Shown here piece after piece: positions 53,934 to 63,998 of a stretch of 64,000 nt of DNA (position 1 is its first letter; each line of letters starts with the position of its first letter). The notes beneath the pieces are model-generated. The model made no database searches. It was not told the DNA's origin and saw only the letters and a list, made by a program, of their open reading frames with translations. Both the position numbers and the translations under genes were made by a program. The DNA is taken from positions 72,501-136,500 of the forward strand of contig CAJNDS010002121.1 of NCBI GenBank assembly GCA_905221605.1. The letters run 5' to 3'. This DNA is from Symbiodinium natans (lineage: Eukaryota; Sar; Dinophyceae; Suessiales; Symbiodiniaceae).

Positions 53934-54963
53934 GCCGGGGGCCCTAGGAATGGCTGGGGTTTGGGGTTTAGGGTTTAGGGTTTGGGGTTTGGGGTTTAGG
54001 GTTTAGGGTTTAGGGTTTAGGCTTAGGGTAACTCCTATCAATAGCAAATCAATGAAGGGCTATGTATGCAGGGCTCATGTGGCACCTAGCCTTTCGTAAT
54101 CTGAAACCGAAGAGCTGAACCCTCAACCCCAAACCCCAAACCCTCAACCCCAAACCCCAAACCCTAAATCCTAGACCCCAAACCCCAAACCCTAGACCCT
54201 AGACCCTAGACCCCTATGAATCATGCCTTGCAGGGCGCTTTCAGTTACCATGTGGGGTTTCAGGCTTTGGGGTTTACAGGATTTTGCTTTTAGCGTTTAT
54301 GGGGCTTCGGGGCCCTAAGTTTCAAGGGGTCAGGCCAATAAGCCCACCCCAGACCCCACTTGGTAACCACTTGCCACGTCCCCCGATCCTCCATGTAGGC
54401 TCAGGCTACCCCCATAGGTAGGCTTCAAGGCTTTGGGGGTTTATGGTGTTGAAGGGCAAACAAGGGCTTCAGAATTAAGGGCACATTCTAAGGGCCTTCG
54501 CAACTATCCTATGAAGGGCTGTAGGATTGTCGGGTTCCCTGAAAGCCTACCCTAAACCCTAAACCCTAAACCCTCAACCCTAAACCCCAAACCCTAAACC
54601 CTAAGCCGAAACACATCAAAGCAGCCTGAGACATCTAAACAAACCGAGCCCTCAAGCTAGCACTTAAGCGCGCGGCTCGAACCCGAACTCCCCACCCCCC
54701 CAACACTCTTTGAAGAGGCTTTGAAGAGGCCTGGTGGGACTTAGGATTTGGGGTGCAGAATTTAGGGTTCAGGGTTTAGGGTTGGGGACTTGTGAAGATA
54801 TAGGGTCGCAGGGATTAGAGTCGAGGCTTAGGTGCCTGGGCAGGGGGTCTAGATGAGGAACATCCTGGCCGAACTCTAAACCCTAAACCCAAAATCCTAA
54901 ACCCTGACAGGGTTTGGGGTTTAGGGTTAGGCACTTATAGGGTTCAGTTTGCCATGGGCCGAG

Positions 54964-55011
54964 GTATACGTTCCCAACAATCAAGCATGCCGCCCTGGAG
55001 AACGATCATCG
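54964..55011 (+). CDS. Cyclase exon M (linker)
   Basis: G completes Lys, then YTFPTIKHAALENDH plus CG. It follows MDESK as expected. The acceptor is CCGAG|G. The donor GCAAGA is the best GC site; the frame would stay open for 20 more codons. Confidence 0.72.
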
Positions 55012-55692
55012 GCAAGAGAAACAGCACGACTCTCAGAGCTTCCCTTTAGGGCCATTGATGGAAGACTCCGGGGCTTTGCGGTTTGGGTTCAGTTTTAAGC
55101 CCTAAACCCTAAACCCTAAACCCTAGACCCTAGACCCTAGACCCTAAACCCTAAACCCTAAACCCTAAACCCTAAACCCCCGCTTCGGGACACATTCCTC
55201 AAGCCTCCTAAGGCGCCAAACCCTCAACCCCTACGTTTCAGTGGTTTAGGGTTTAGGGTTTAGGGCTAAGGGTTTAGGGTTACTAGAGCCCTAGCCCCTA
55301 AACCCCTGAACCCCAGGCCCCAAAACCGTAAACCCCAAAGCTTGACCAGAAGCTTCCCTCCTGGTGTGTAATCTAGGATCACCTCCAGCAGCTGAGGCAA
55401 TAAGACACAGAGAGTTATATGGGGACTTCCGAATAGGGGGGTACCTTCTTGGGTTCCTTTTTGTAAGGGAACCCGACTAGTTGGGGGTCTATATTAGGGG
55501 TCCCTTAGTATCGTAAACCCCCCATGTGGCAATCAGAAGTCCCGTCTTGGTCTTCTGCTGCTGATGTCTTGGGGTAAGTTTGGAGAGTGGCGTTCAGGTA
55601 TGTTTCCTTTGCCGGGTTTCGGGCTTACTGTAGGGTTTAGGGGTTGAGGGTTTAGGGTTTAGGTTTTGGGGTCACTTCGGGGGCTCCTGCAG
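55012..55692 (+). other. Intron M-N: telomeric arrays and an inverted-repeat element
   Basis: CCCTAAA array 55099-55180, TTTAGGG repeats 55242-55285 and 55630-55668. 55417-55529 belongs to the CATATGGGGG family. No gene seen. Confidence 0.55.
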
Positions 55693-55791
55693 CAAAGCCC
55701 CGTTACGTTGCGCGAGCGCCAAGGATGCGGATGACCGACTTGCACATCATTCGGTCGCCGCCTTGGTCAGACATCTCAACCCCTGGGCCGT
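55693..55791 (+). CDS. Cyclase exon N (linker)
   Basis: C completes Arg, then KAPLRCASAKDADDRLAHHS, VAALVRHLNPWA and GT. It bridges the linker to RYIPSAV. Its acceptor (GCAG|C) is the only one not followed by G, so the 5' edge is less certain. The donor is GC (GCATTG). Confidence 0.55.
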
Positions 55792-55901
55792 GCATTGGGG
55801 TTTAGGACTGAGGGCCCCCTAAAGAAGCCCAAGTCTGAATGCCTCAGGTGGTCTGAGAGGTGTGGGCTGAAGGTTGTTTTTTGTTTTTTTTCGTGCGGGT
55901 T

Positions 55902-56098
55902 GGGGGGGGGGGAGGGGGGAGGGGGGAGGGGGGGGGAGGGAGGGGGGAGGGGAGGGGAAGGCGGGAGGGGGGAGGGGGGGGGGGGGGGGAGGGGAGGGGG
56001 TGGAGGGTCGGGGGGGGGGAGGGGGAGGGGAGGGGGGGGGAGGGAGGGGGGAGGTGCGAGGGGGGAGGGGAGGGGGGAGGGGAGGGGGGAGGGGAAGC
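55902..56098 (+). repeat. G-rich GGGGA purine tract (possible G-quadruplex)
   Basis: About 200 bp of almost pure G with single A spacers (GGGGAGGGGGGAGGGG...). Open frames of 77-113 codons on both strands here are only this repeat. Confidence 0.9.
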
Positions 56099-56508
56099 GA
56101 ACCCTAAACCCCTAAAACCCCTAGGAAGACTTCGAGCAGCAGTCATCTCACTCACACGCTACACACCCCCGAAGCTGAAATGCCAGGAGCCTAAGTCTTA
56201 GGGGGACTTTGGCTTTGGTGGGTGTTGGGTTTAGGGTCAGGGGTTTGGGGGGTTAAGGGGTTTAGGGTTCTGTTATGTATGCTGCTTTTAGGGGTCATAT
56301 GGTTTTGTGTTCTTGATTGTCCTAGTGTTCCCAAAAAAGGACACCAATTGAATGCACTCGCCTATATTTATGAGGAACCCTAGTTTCAGGTTTAGGGTTT
56401 AGGGTTTAGGGTTTAGGGCTTTTCAGAGTTTCGGTGTGGGATTTGCGATATCATGTGGTTAGAGTGTAGGGCAGGGCTGTGGGAGTCGGAGTTGTGTTTT
56501 TGCTCCAG

Positions 56509-56549
56509 GCGGTACATTCCCTCGGCCGTGTACAAGCAGATTGAGTGTG
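56509..56549 (+). CDS. Cyclase exon O (linker end)
   Basis: G completes Val, then RYIPSAVYKQIEC plus G. It matches the ADCY10-family R-Y-I-P-x-A-V...I-E-x-G motif before the second domain. The acceptor is TCCAG|G and the donor GC (GCACGG). GGCAC recurs at the start of exon P. Confidence 0.84.
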
Positions 56550-57010
56550 GCACGGGCCTCAGGCATTTCGCTCTTGCAGGGTCTACTTGCTCGCTCTTAG
56601 AAGGGAATTAGGGACTTTGGTGCAGACACATATACATATACACATATATGTATTTCTCAAGAGGTGATCTAGATATAAGTAAACAGCGAATTGTCCACAA
56701 AATTCGGGTTTCGGATCTAGGGCCTGGGGTTTTGGTTGCAGGGTTTGTTTGGGGTTTGAGGTTTAGGGTTTAGGGTTTAGGGTTTAGGGTTTAGGGTTTA
56801 GGTTTTGGGGCGGGGTTTAACGGTTTAACTAGGATGTGTGTGGTGGGGTGAGGGTGGCGGGGTGCGGGGGGTGCAACTAGGTCCTACGCCCTAAACCCGA
56901 AACGCTACACCACGGGAAAACGGTTCAGAACTTCAGACTGGAGGTCTGCAGATTCTAGGGTTTAGGGTTTAGGGTTTAGGGTTTAGGGCTAGGGATGCAG
57001 CTTTCCCGAG

Positions 57011-57070
57011 GCACCCTGACGTACGTGAACGAGATGCGCAACATCTCCACCATTTTTGTGAACGGCTCAG
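57011..57070 (+). CDS. Cyclase exon P (start of second catalytic domain)
   Basis: Two bases, then TLTYVNEMRNISTIFVNGS plus G. E-M-R-x-I-S-x-I-F-V-N matches the first strand of the second cyclase domain (E-L-R-x-V-x-x-x-F-V-N). The acceptor is CCGAG|G and the donor GC (GCGTCG). Confidence 0.85.
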
Positions 57071-59200
57071 GCGTCGAAACCCCCCGAAACCTCGCACCCC
57101 CCCCCCAACCCTCAACCCTAAATCAGTGTTAGGGATCCTTTTTACTTTTTGGGTTCTGGGCTTTCTTATATATAAACAAAAAGGATCCTTTTTTCTTCCT
57201 AGGGGAACAGGGATTAAGAACCCAAACCCTGAACCCGAAACTCCAAACCCTGAACCCTGAACTCCAATCCCTGTATAAGCCCTAATCCTGAACTCCACAC
57301 CCCAAAGGGCTCCTTCCCTCAGGGTTCATGTACCTAAGGAGGGAATAATTTCTTCCCCCGAAGGGTTTACGGTTTAGGGTTTCGGGTTTAGGGTTTAGGG
57401 TAAAACCCAACCCCCTCCCCCGCCCTCCCCCCCCACCCCCCTCGTAATTCCAAAATTCGCCTCGACCGCAAAGAAACTTAAAATTAGGAGGGAGCTAAAC
57501 CCTAAAACCTGAAAAAACCCCAAGCCTAAACCGCAAGGCCGACAGTGGTAGTGGCTGCGACCAGGGTTTGGGGTTTGGGGTTTCGGGTTCAGTTAGGGCT
57601 TAGCCGTAAGCCCTGAACCCTAATTAAACCCTAATGAAACCCAAATGAAACCCTAATTAAACCCTAATTAAACCCTAATTAAACCCTCTGAGCCTTGAGT
57701 CCCTAAACCCCGAAAATCCTCTGAGCCTTCAGCCCTAAACCCTAAACCCTGATGGCTCAACTCAAGGGGGAGACCCTCAACTCCCCCCGAATTCTAAAAC
57801 ACGTTTAGTATTGGGCTGGGTGCCGGAGGGTGCGGGAAAAGGGGGAAGGGATTACTGGATTTAGGGGTTTGGGGCTGGGTTTAGGAGGGTTTGCGGTTTA
57901 CAGGGTTTATAGTAAGGGGTTTAGGGGGTTTCTGGGTTTAGGGTTTAGGGTCTAGGGGCCAGGGTCCTAAACATGTCATACTTGGGCCTTAACGTACCTC
58001 CTACGGCCCAAAGTACATAGCTAATGATGTACGTGTGCCCTGGGGGCTCCTAGACCCTCGACCCAAAGCTTAAGCCCTGAGCCCCCCCAACCCCTCAAGC
58101 CGTGAAAGCTATAAGTTGGGATGTTCTCCCTTAAACTAAGAGTCCTTAATAGGGATTCTAGTACCCTCGATCCCTAAACCCTAAACCCTAAACCCTAAAC
58201 CCGAAGCCCTAAGCCCTAAGCCCTAAGCCCTGAACCCTAAACCCTACCTAGGAGCCCCCTAAGAAAGACAAGATGTGGCATTTGGTCCCCGATGAAGGCA
58301 CCCATGCCTCTCTTGAGGCCCAACCCTCGTAATCCTCGGGATGCAGTGGAAACATATCAAACCCTAGACCCTAAACCGTAGACCCTAAACCCTAAGCCCA
58401 GAAGCCTAAGCCCCAAACCCTTAACCAACCCTAAACCCTAAACCCTAAACCCTAGGGTTTGCATCACTTAGGGTTCACCGGCAGCCTTGGTCCGAGTCTT
58501 GGGCTACTTGAAAGCTTCACGAAAGCATGTCGTGGACGGATTTCCGCGCCTGGATCTCGCAAGATCAAGTCCGCCGAGGCCTTGGAAGGATGGCAGCTGT
58601 ACTGGGGCCACCGTTTCTGTGAGGAAGGCAGCTAGGGGTTCCAGATGGGAGCAAACCATCTGGAAGCCATGAAACCCACCGGGAGCCCTCGGCTTGCTCA
58701 TAGGGAGCCATGCTCCCCCAACAAGATCATCGCCACGACCCCACGAGAATGGATAACCTGGACCGCAGCCGCCGGGGTAGCTTTCCGATAGGGCTTAGGG
58801 TCTAAGGGTGTGGGGTTTAGGATTTCGGGTTTAGGGTTTAGGGTTTAGGGTTTATATAAGACTTAGGGTTTAGGGTTGTGCTCGGGGCTTCTGTTCTTCA
58901 GTTGGAGGGTTTACGGTTTAGGGATTTAGGGCTTTTGGTTTAGGGTTTAGGGGTGTAAATGCAGGGTTTCGGGCTTAGGGGTGTAAATGTAGGGTTGTTT
59001 TGGGGTTGAGGGTTCAGCCCCAAGCTCCTTCTTGATGTGGTCTGGATTCTTTACCCCACCTACACTAAGCCACTAGCCCCCCAAACCCTCAACCCTTGTG
59101 GGCCGCGTGGTGAACCCCAACCTTACACCCCAAACCCGAAACCCTAAACCCCAAACCATAAACCCTAAACCCTAAACCCTAAAGTCCCTAAGCCTTGGAG
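57071..59200 (+). other. Intron P-Q: elements, telomeric arrays, one PPR-like open block
   Basis: 57120-57219 is copy 2 of the dispersed 100 bp element. 57603-57690 has ATTAAACCCTA repeats. 57967-58050 is a degenerate GGTCCATGTACC element. 58115-58170 is the left half of a TTGGGATGTTCCC element ending at a CCCTAAA array. 58487-58672 is an open block whose end (ARGSRWEQTIWK) is PPR-like. Telomeric arrays lie at 58170-58250, 58433-58455 and 58820-58880. Confidence 0.5.
57120..57219 (+). mobile_element. Dispersed 100 bp element, copy 2
   Basis: Near-identical to 29613-29712 in the RCC1-like gene, same orientation. High identity implies recent spread or conversion. Confidence 0.8.
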
Positions 59201-59241
59201 GTCTGGACATCATGTCCGAGGAGGGCCCCAAGATTGCACAG
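59201..59241 (+). CDS. Cyclase exon Q
   Basis: Two bases complete Gly, then LDIMSEEGPKIAQ. It continues VNGSG of exon P. The acceptor is TGGAG|G and the donor GC (GCACGG) after CAG. Intron Q-R (160 bp) is the only one without a telomeric array. Confidence 0.8.
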
Positions 59242-59401
59242 GCACGGCGCAGATCATTCACGCTCTTTGTCTCGATTCAGGGCTGAGGGAGTTGTAGGAG
59301 GGTTCAGACATGGAAACCCTCTCGCCACCCCCCACCCCACCCCCCCCCTTGGAAGCTAGACGGGTTTAGACCCGCAAGCCCTGATTTCGCCTGGTTGCCA
59401 G

Positions 59402-59449
59402 GAGCTCATGGAGTCAGTTCAGCGAGCTTGCTACCAACACGAAGGCTTC
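59402..59449 (+). CDS. Cyclase exon R (last one found)
   Basis: Reads ELMESVQRACYQHEGF. It follows IAQ and matches L-M-x-x-x-Q-x-x-x-x-x-x-E-G-x before the N-K-F-L-x-D-D-K-G strand. That strand was not found downstream. The acceptor is GCCAG|G and the donor GC (GCCACA). Confidence 0.78.
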
Positions 59450-61607
59450 GCCACATGGGTTAAGGTTAGGGGCATCCGAAACCCTGAGCCCTAAACCCTA
59501 AGCCCTAAACCCGAAGCCCTAAGCCCCAAGCCCTAAGCCTTAAGCCCTAAGCCCTAAAGCTGAAGCCCTAAGCCCTCAGCCCTAAACCTACACCCCGCAT
59601 CCGACCTTCCAGCCTTACAACCCTCAGCCCCTGCAAGCCTACACCCCCCAACCCTAAACCCTAATCTCTATACCCTAACTGGAGGGTTCAGGAAGTAGGG
59701 TGTAGGGTGTAGGGTTTAGTGCACATACAGCTCCTTGTGAGCTGTTTTCAAGAGGGGGTGCCCTCTTGCTTGGGGATGCTCTAACCTATAGTACCCTCGA
59801 CCAAAGGGCTTAGGGTTTCGGGTTTCGGGTTTAGGGTTTAGGGTTTAGGGTTTGGAGATAGACATTTCCTTCCCTAAAGTCATCCTCTGCGGCCCATAGC
59901 TGAAGCCATTTAAGTCCTCAGGGGTGTAGTTCTCCCACCATTGCGCCTCCGCAAGATCTTTCTGTTGGGGTTTAGGGTTTGGGGTTTAGGGTTCAGGGGG
60001 GTCGTGTTGAGGGTTCAGGGGGGTCGTGTTGAGGGTGTAGGAAGGACCCAAGAAGCACAGTCAAGATAGGTTGCTGCTGATTCAAGGGACTAAAGGAGGG
60101 ACCCTTACAAGAGACCTTAGGGCTAGTTCGAGGTTATTTGGGGGGTTACGAAAAGATGTGTGTGTGTATATATATGAGAATGGGTTATTTAGGGGAATAA
60201 GATTAAGGGCCCATTCTAGGGGTCCTTCCTTTGACCCCTTAGCTGACTCAGCTGGTGGTCTTGCGGAGGGCTCCGCTCCCATCACCTGGTTGCCGGCTTA
60301 GGGTTTAGGGTTTAGGGTTTAGGGTGTAGGGTTTAGGGTTGCAATCCCAATCCACCTGGCGTTCGACGGGATAATTTTGGGTGGGCCACGGGTGATGGGC
60401 GGGGAGTTTTCTGGGCGATGAGAAGAGTTTAGTTTAACACCTAGCTACCCACACCGAAGGTGGGGAGAACCTGAATCTAGGGCTCGGAGTGTAGGGTTTA
60501 ATTAGGATTTAGGCTATGAGGCACAGAGTGTAGGGTTTAGAGTTCGGGTTTAGGCAGCCGTATGAGGTTGCAAACCCAGTATTCTTGGTCGGTTTTAGGG
60601 TTTAGGGTTCTGTGATGGCCATGGCTGGATGATGTGAAACTTCGCTCGGGCACCCTTTTTATCACCGCACAAAGACAACCAGAAATGCCAAAAGCTCTTA
60701 AGGCCTACATGATTCTCGTTAAAAAGAAAGTATGATGGCACTTAGATTCAGGAGCCCTAACCCCTAAACCCTAAGATCGCACCTGGATGGCCTGAGCAGC
60801 TGTCGGGTTGTTCCACTCGTGTTGAACCTCCGCGCACACTCCCCCTGATGGCAGGAGCCTTCACACGCTGCAAGGAGGGTAAACCTTATGAATTATTTTA
60901 CAGGCATGCCTATGTTTGATGCCTACGGCATCGGCTGAAGGATTAGGGGCTTACTATATCATGGCAGGTATGGGAGTTATGCCCTCCAGGCATTAGGGTG
61001 CAGGCGGTGACCCAAAGCGACCAAAGTCTAACAGTCACATACCTCTGCAACCCGAACCGACCCATACAAACCTTAATGGAAGCCCACCTATTTACAAATC
61101 ACCCAAAGTGCATGCAGCAGCTCACTGCTGCGGACAGCAACCTGGTGGCTGGTCTATACATGCTGTTGCACACGTTAACATGCTTTGGCAAAGGATTGAG
61201 CACCAGGCCGGCTGCCTGTGCTATGTCACGGACAAGAGGACAGCGAAAGCGATGGAAGGTATGACCGGACCCACAACGACTGCAGTCTCACAGTCCGGTC
61301 ACACCGGATGTCCTTTTGGCATAACATCTGAAGGTCAGGGCTCGGGATGCTTGCGCAGCACCAAGAGGCAACTGAAAGGGGTAACGCACAGCTATGATCG
61401 GACCCACAACGACCGCAGTCTCACAGTCCGCGCAGCTTGGCAAAACTAACCCAAACGGCCTACAAGGACTGCCCAACTATTCGAACCGAACCGAAAACCG
61501 AACAAAAAGAAACCCTTAAAACACACCCTAGTACCCGAACCTACACCACCCTCTGTGCATCTGCGGTGGTAGTTCGCGGTGCAGCTGGAGCTCAAAGCCC
61601 CGAGGTG
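59450..61607. other. Spacer between cyclase exons and the Copia element
   Basis: Degenerate telomeric repeats run to 59715, TTTAGGG arrays lie at 59817-59850, 59970-60000 and 60298-60340; none beyond about 60.6 kb. 59849-59966 and 60785-60855 are open on the - strand with coding-like composition (AEAQWWENYTPEDLNG; EVQHEWNNPTAAQAIQ) and may be exons of an unknown - strand gene. 60000-60040 has a tandem GGGTTCAGGGGGGTCGTGTT. 61255-61440 has two copies of GACCCACAACGAC with CAGTCTCACAGTCCG, possibly LTR-related. Confidence 0.4.
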
Positions 61608-63998
61608 TCAATCCACTTCTGAAATGCTCATCAGCCAATTTCCGACGAGCTCGTGATACACATCTTGTTGTCGCTCTGGAAGCTGTTCCCAGTCAAACCT
61701 CAGGTCATTCTGATACAGGAGAAAAGCCGCCCTTGCAAGCTCATCGTCTCCGTCGTCAGATAGCTCCGGCTGTAATCCCGGAGCTGCATCGTCTATGTAT
61801 ATCCCAAGGGGCCCAGCTAGACCCGTTTGTCGCCGCAGATAGTCTCGGTATGCCAGGAATGTCCCTCGGGCGTGCGGCACTGACCACTTGAAGTCAGCTG
61901 ACGCCAAATGCCATGCCCAAGTTCCCGGCTCATCTGGACCCAAGTATGCAATCATGAGTATGCCGTTCAGCGACAGCACGTTCCTCAGTGAGTTTGCCAA
62001 GGTTCCATCGTTCTCCATAGATGCTGCAGGTGAAGGATTGTAGTTGTTCGGATCAACCCTAGCACGCTCGCTTGGTGTGAGATCCATGTAAGGGTCGTAA
62101 GGGTCGGAGGCCCCCATGACATAAGCAGAATCATCCACTTCTTCGAGGCCTGGTTCTGGTTGTTGCTCATTTGTATCCGTGCTGCTGTCCTCGGACACCT
62201 CACCAAGTTCAGGGCGAACTCTCACTTGAGTTCGCTCATAAGCCTCCGCCACCAGGTATCTCCATCCTCCAGCTAACGCCCGAAGCCAGAACACCTGAGC
62301 AGCATTGGGATCCAGTAGTCGCAGCACGAGTCCTCCCATTCTGCAAAGAACAGCACGTAGTCCATATGGGCCGACCATCACTTCTGGTCCTAGCTCCTGT
62401 TCAGGTTCCCCTACACTGCCCTCCTGAACCGTTCCAGCATCACTCAGCTGGACAGGCGCCGTTGCTACGGTCTCACGAAACCTCTCCAGGTTTGCTTCCA
62501 AACGTGCTTCAGAAGCTAAGGCTCGCAGGAGCCTCAGTCGGGTATGCTTCAACTCCTGTCGCAGCCACCAGAACCCACATCCAAGAAGTATGACTGCGCA
62601 AAAGAGGGTTCCCAGAAGGAATGGGAAGATTTGCACTTGCGGATTCCAGCTCACGAACTGTTGTGCTCGGACGGCATTGACACAGTTGAACAGCACAAGC
62701 AATCTGACCGCTGTTGATGGCAGGGCAGGCATATTGGTGGAGTCCAAGGCGCTTGACTGCTTCTTTGTTTTAGGATTGGACCTTTCAGTAAATTTCAATT
62801 TTGGTAACCCCTCTACACCCAACATCTTCATAAGCTCTGCTAACTTTTGAAACATCATGGGCTTGGTCATAATATCAGCGGGCATAAATCTCCCAGGGAT
62901 GTGATGGGGCCTTATTAGATCTTCTTCGATTAGTTCATGGAAATATCGGCATCTTAACCTCAGGTGTCTAGTTCGCCAGGCCCCAGCAGGGTACAATAGG
63001 ACACTTTGACATGATACGCTATCCCCATACACAAACCATGTTGTTGCCTTACCTAACATTTCATCGACCAACGGCTTGAGGGCTTGGGTAAAGGACATCC
63101 CGTCTACTGCCGCTACTAGCTCGCTTTCCGCGGTGCTAAGTGTGATGAACCCTTGGGTCAAGGTAAGCCATCCTAGGGGTGCACCATTTAGGGTAACGAT
63201 AACACCACTCTGTGACCGACCATCCTGTTGACCGAAGGAGGCATTTGCATATGTGCACAAGTCTGAAGCAGCAGGCTCTTTCACTAGGGATTCTACGAAA
63301 TCCTGTGGCAAAGGAAGCTTCGGTCCATATCTCAGCACAAGGTCGACGGTTGCCAGGAGGTATCGAATCAACTGCTTGCCTGCTTGCAAAACGTACTTGG
63401 GATACTTTAACACCAGCTTGCTCAGTCTATTCACTGAAAAGGAAATATCCGGTCTAGAACGGTTGGCAACCCAGGTGAGCTCTCCTACTACTTTCTGCCC
63501 CAAGCGAATTGCGGACACTTCTACCTCTTCAGGTTCGGGGTCAATTCTTAGGTCGGGCAAGTGTAGAGATGCAGTCATCTCAGGGTATCTACTTGCTAAG
63601 TCCTTGATATAATCTGGCTGGCCTACATGAAGCATATCCCCTTTTTTCCAAATTTGAAGACCGCAAAACTTTAGTCCTTGCTCATCTGTCGCAAATGCTG
63701 GCGCAGAACACGTCCATATGCCCTGCACAGCTTGCATCGCCTTTTTAAGCTCTGGGGTATCAGCCATAAATAACAAGTCATCAACGTAAACTCCCAAAGA
63801 TCCTTTGATGCACTCCTCTACAGTATCCCAGATAAGCCACATGGATACATCGGACTTGGTTTGCACAAGACGCATAGTGTGCCCGGTAGCCCCCTCCCAC
63901 GTAACCGACCTCAGCTTCTTATCCCTGTCAAGAGACCAGGAATGCGGCGATTCTTGCAGCCCATATAATGCGCCATAGACTCTAAGCCACGATCCCGA
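61608..63998 (-). CDS. Copia-type retrotransposon polyprotein, C-terminal part (5' end beyond window)
   Basis: An open frame runs from the window edge to TGA at 61608; upstream of the first internal Met (63875) it reads LRVYGALYGLQESPHSW, the Copia RT A-L-Y-G-L motif. Counting from that Met: YVDD at 30-33 is the polymerase site, LTWVANRSRPDIS at 133-145 is the Copia tether, 205-340 is RNase H (GRSQSG, LSTAESEL, YGDS, RTRHLRLR, ADIMTKPM). The first RNase H Asp appears lost (YANASF where Y-x-D-A-D is usual). About 400 residues follow RNase H. They have a membrane segment near 416-438 (FLLGTLFCAVILLGCGFWWL), an acidic middle and no recognised domain. Gag, protease and integrase would lie outside. 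RT copies RNA to DNA for transposition. No telomeric array interrupts it, so the insertion is younger or the locus is different. Confidence 0.88.
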   Translation of the reverse strand, partial: SGSWLRVYGALYGLQESPHSWSLDRDKKLRSVTWEGATGHTMRLVQTKSDVSMWLIWDTVEECIKGSLGVYVDDLLFMADTPELKKAMQAVQGIWTCSAPAFATDEQGLKFCGLQIWKKGDMLHVGQPDYIKDLASRYPEMTASLHLPDLRIDPEPEEVEVSAIRLGQKVVGELTWVANRSRPDISFSVNRLSKLVLKYPKYVLQAGKQLIRYLLATVDLVLRYGPKLPLPQDFVESLVKEPAASDLCTYANASFGQQDGRSQSGVIVTLNGAPLGWLTLTQGFITLSTAESELVAAVDGMSFTQALKPLVDEMLGKATTWFVYGDSVSCQSVLLYPAGAWRTRHLRLRCRYFHELIEEDLIRPHHIPGRFMPADIMTKPMMFQKLAELMKMLGVEGLPKLKFTERSNPKTKKQSSALDSTNMPALPSTAVRLLVLFNCVNAVRAQQFVSWNPQVQIFPFLLGTLFCAVILLGCGFWWLRQELKHTRLRLLRALASEARLEANLERFRETVATAPVQLSDAGTVQEGSVGEPEQELGPEVMVGPYGLRAVLCRMGGLVLRLLDPNAAQVFWLRALAGGWRYLVAEAYERTQVRVRPELGEVSEDSSTDTNEQQPEPGLEEVDDSAYVMGASDPYDPYMDLTPSERARVDPNNYNPSPAASMENDGTLANSLRNVLSLNGILMIAYLGPDEPGTWAWHLASADFKWSVPHARGTFLAYRDYLRRQTGLAGPLGIYIDDAAPGLQPELSDDGDDELARAAFLLYQNDLRFDWEQLPERQQDVYHELVGNWLMSISEVD

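Larger units (their letters stand above)
145..59449 (+). other. Class III (ADCY10-like) nucleotide cyclase gene, 18 exons read, 5' and 3' incomplete
   Basis: This entry gives the span of a gene split into exons A-R, listed separately. The family makes cAMP or cGMP from ATP or GTP. In order the exons give the start of a cyclase homology domain (DGAELLSL, IDIINSYRGD), the metal-binding block KFSGDALTIYF, the helix EIHKRLHMFDTG, the strand CLHIGVGCGDV, then VGGV, YIIAGPPLE and ISVAEPLAKNGE. A linker with RPDFHLLLKMDESK and RYIPSAVYKQIECG leads to the opening of a second domain (TLTYVNEMRNISTIFVNG). This matches soluble adenylyl cyclase (ADCY10-type) architecture. All 17 junctions keep the frame. 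I read 14 GC and 4 GT donors, and 17 of 18 acceptors are AG|G, the dinoflagellate pattern. The first exons lie upstream of the window. The rest of the second catalytic domain was not found. Exon K to L needs a 42.8 kb intron; if the region is misassembled, 145-11100 and 53876-59449 would be parts of two loci. Confidence 0.78.

Noticed and set aside
55795-56201. Gly/Arg/Glu-rich and Pro/Ser-rich proteins on both strands
   Set aside because: The frames are only the translation of a GGGGA tract and have no other support.
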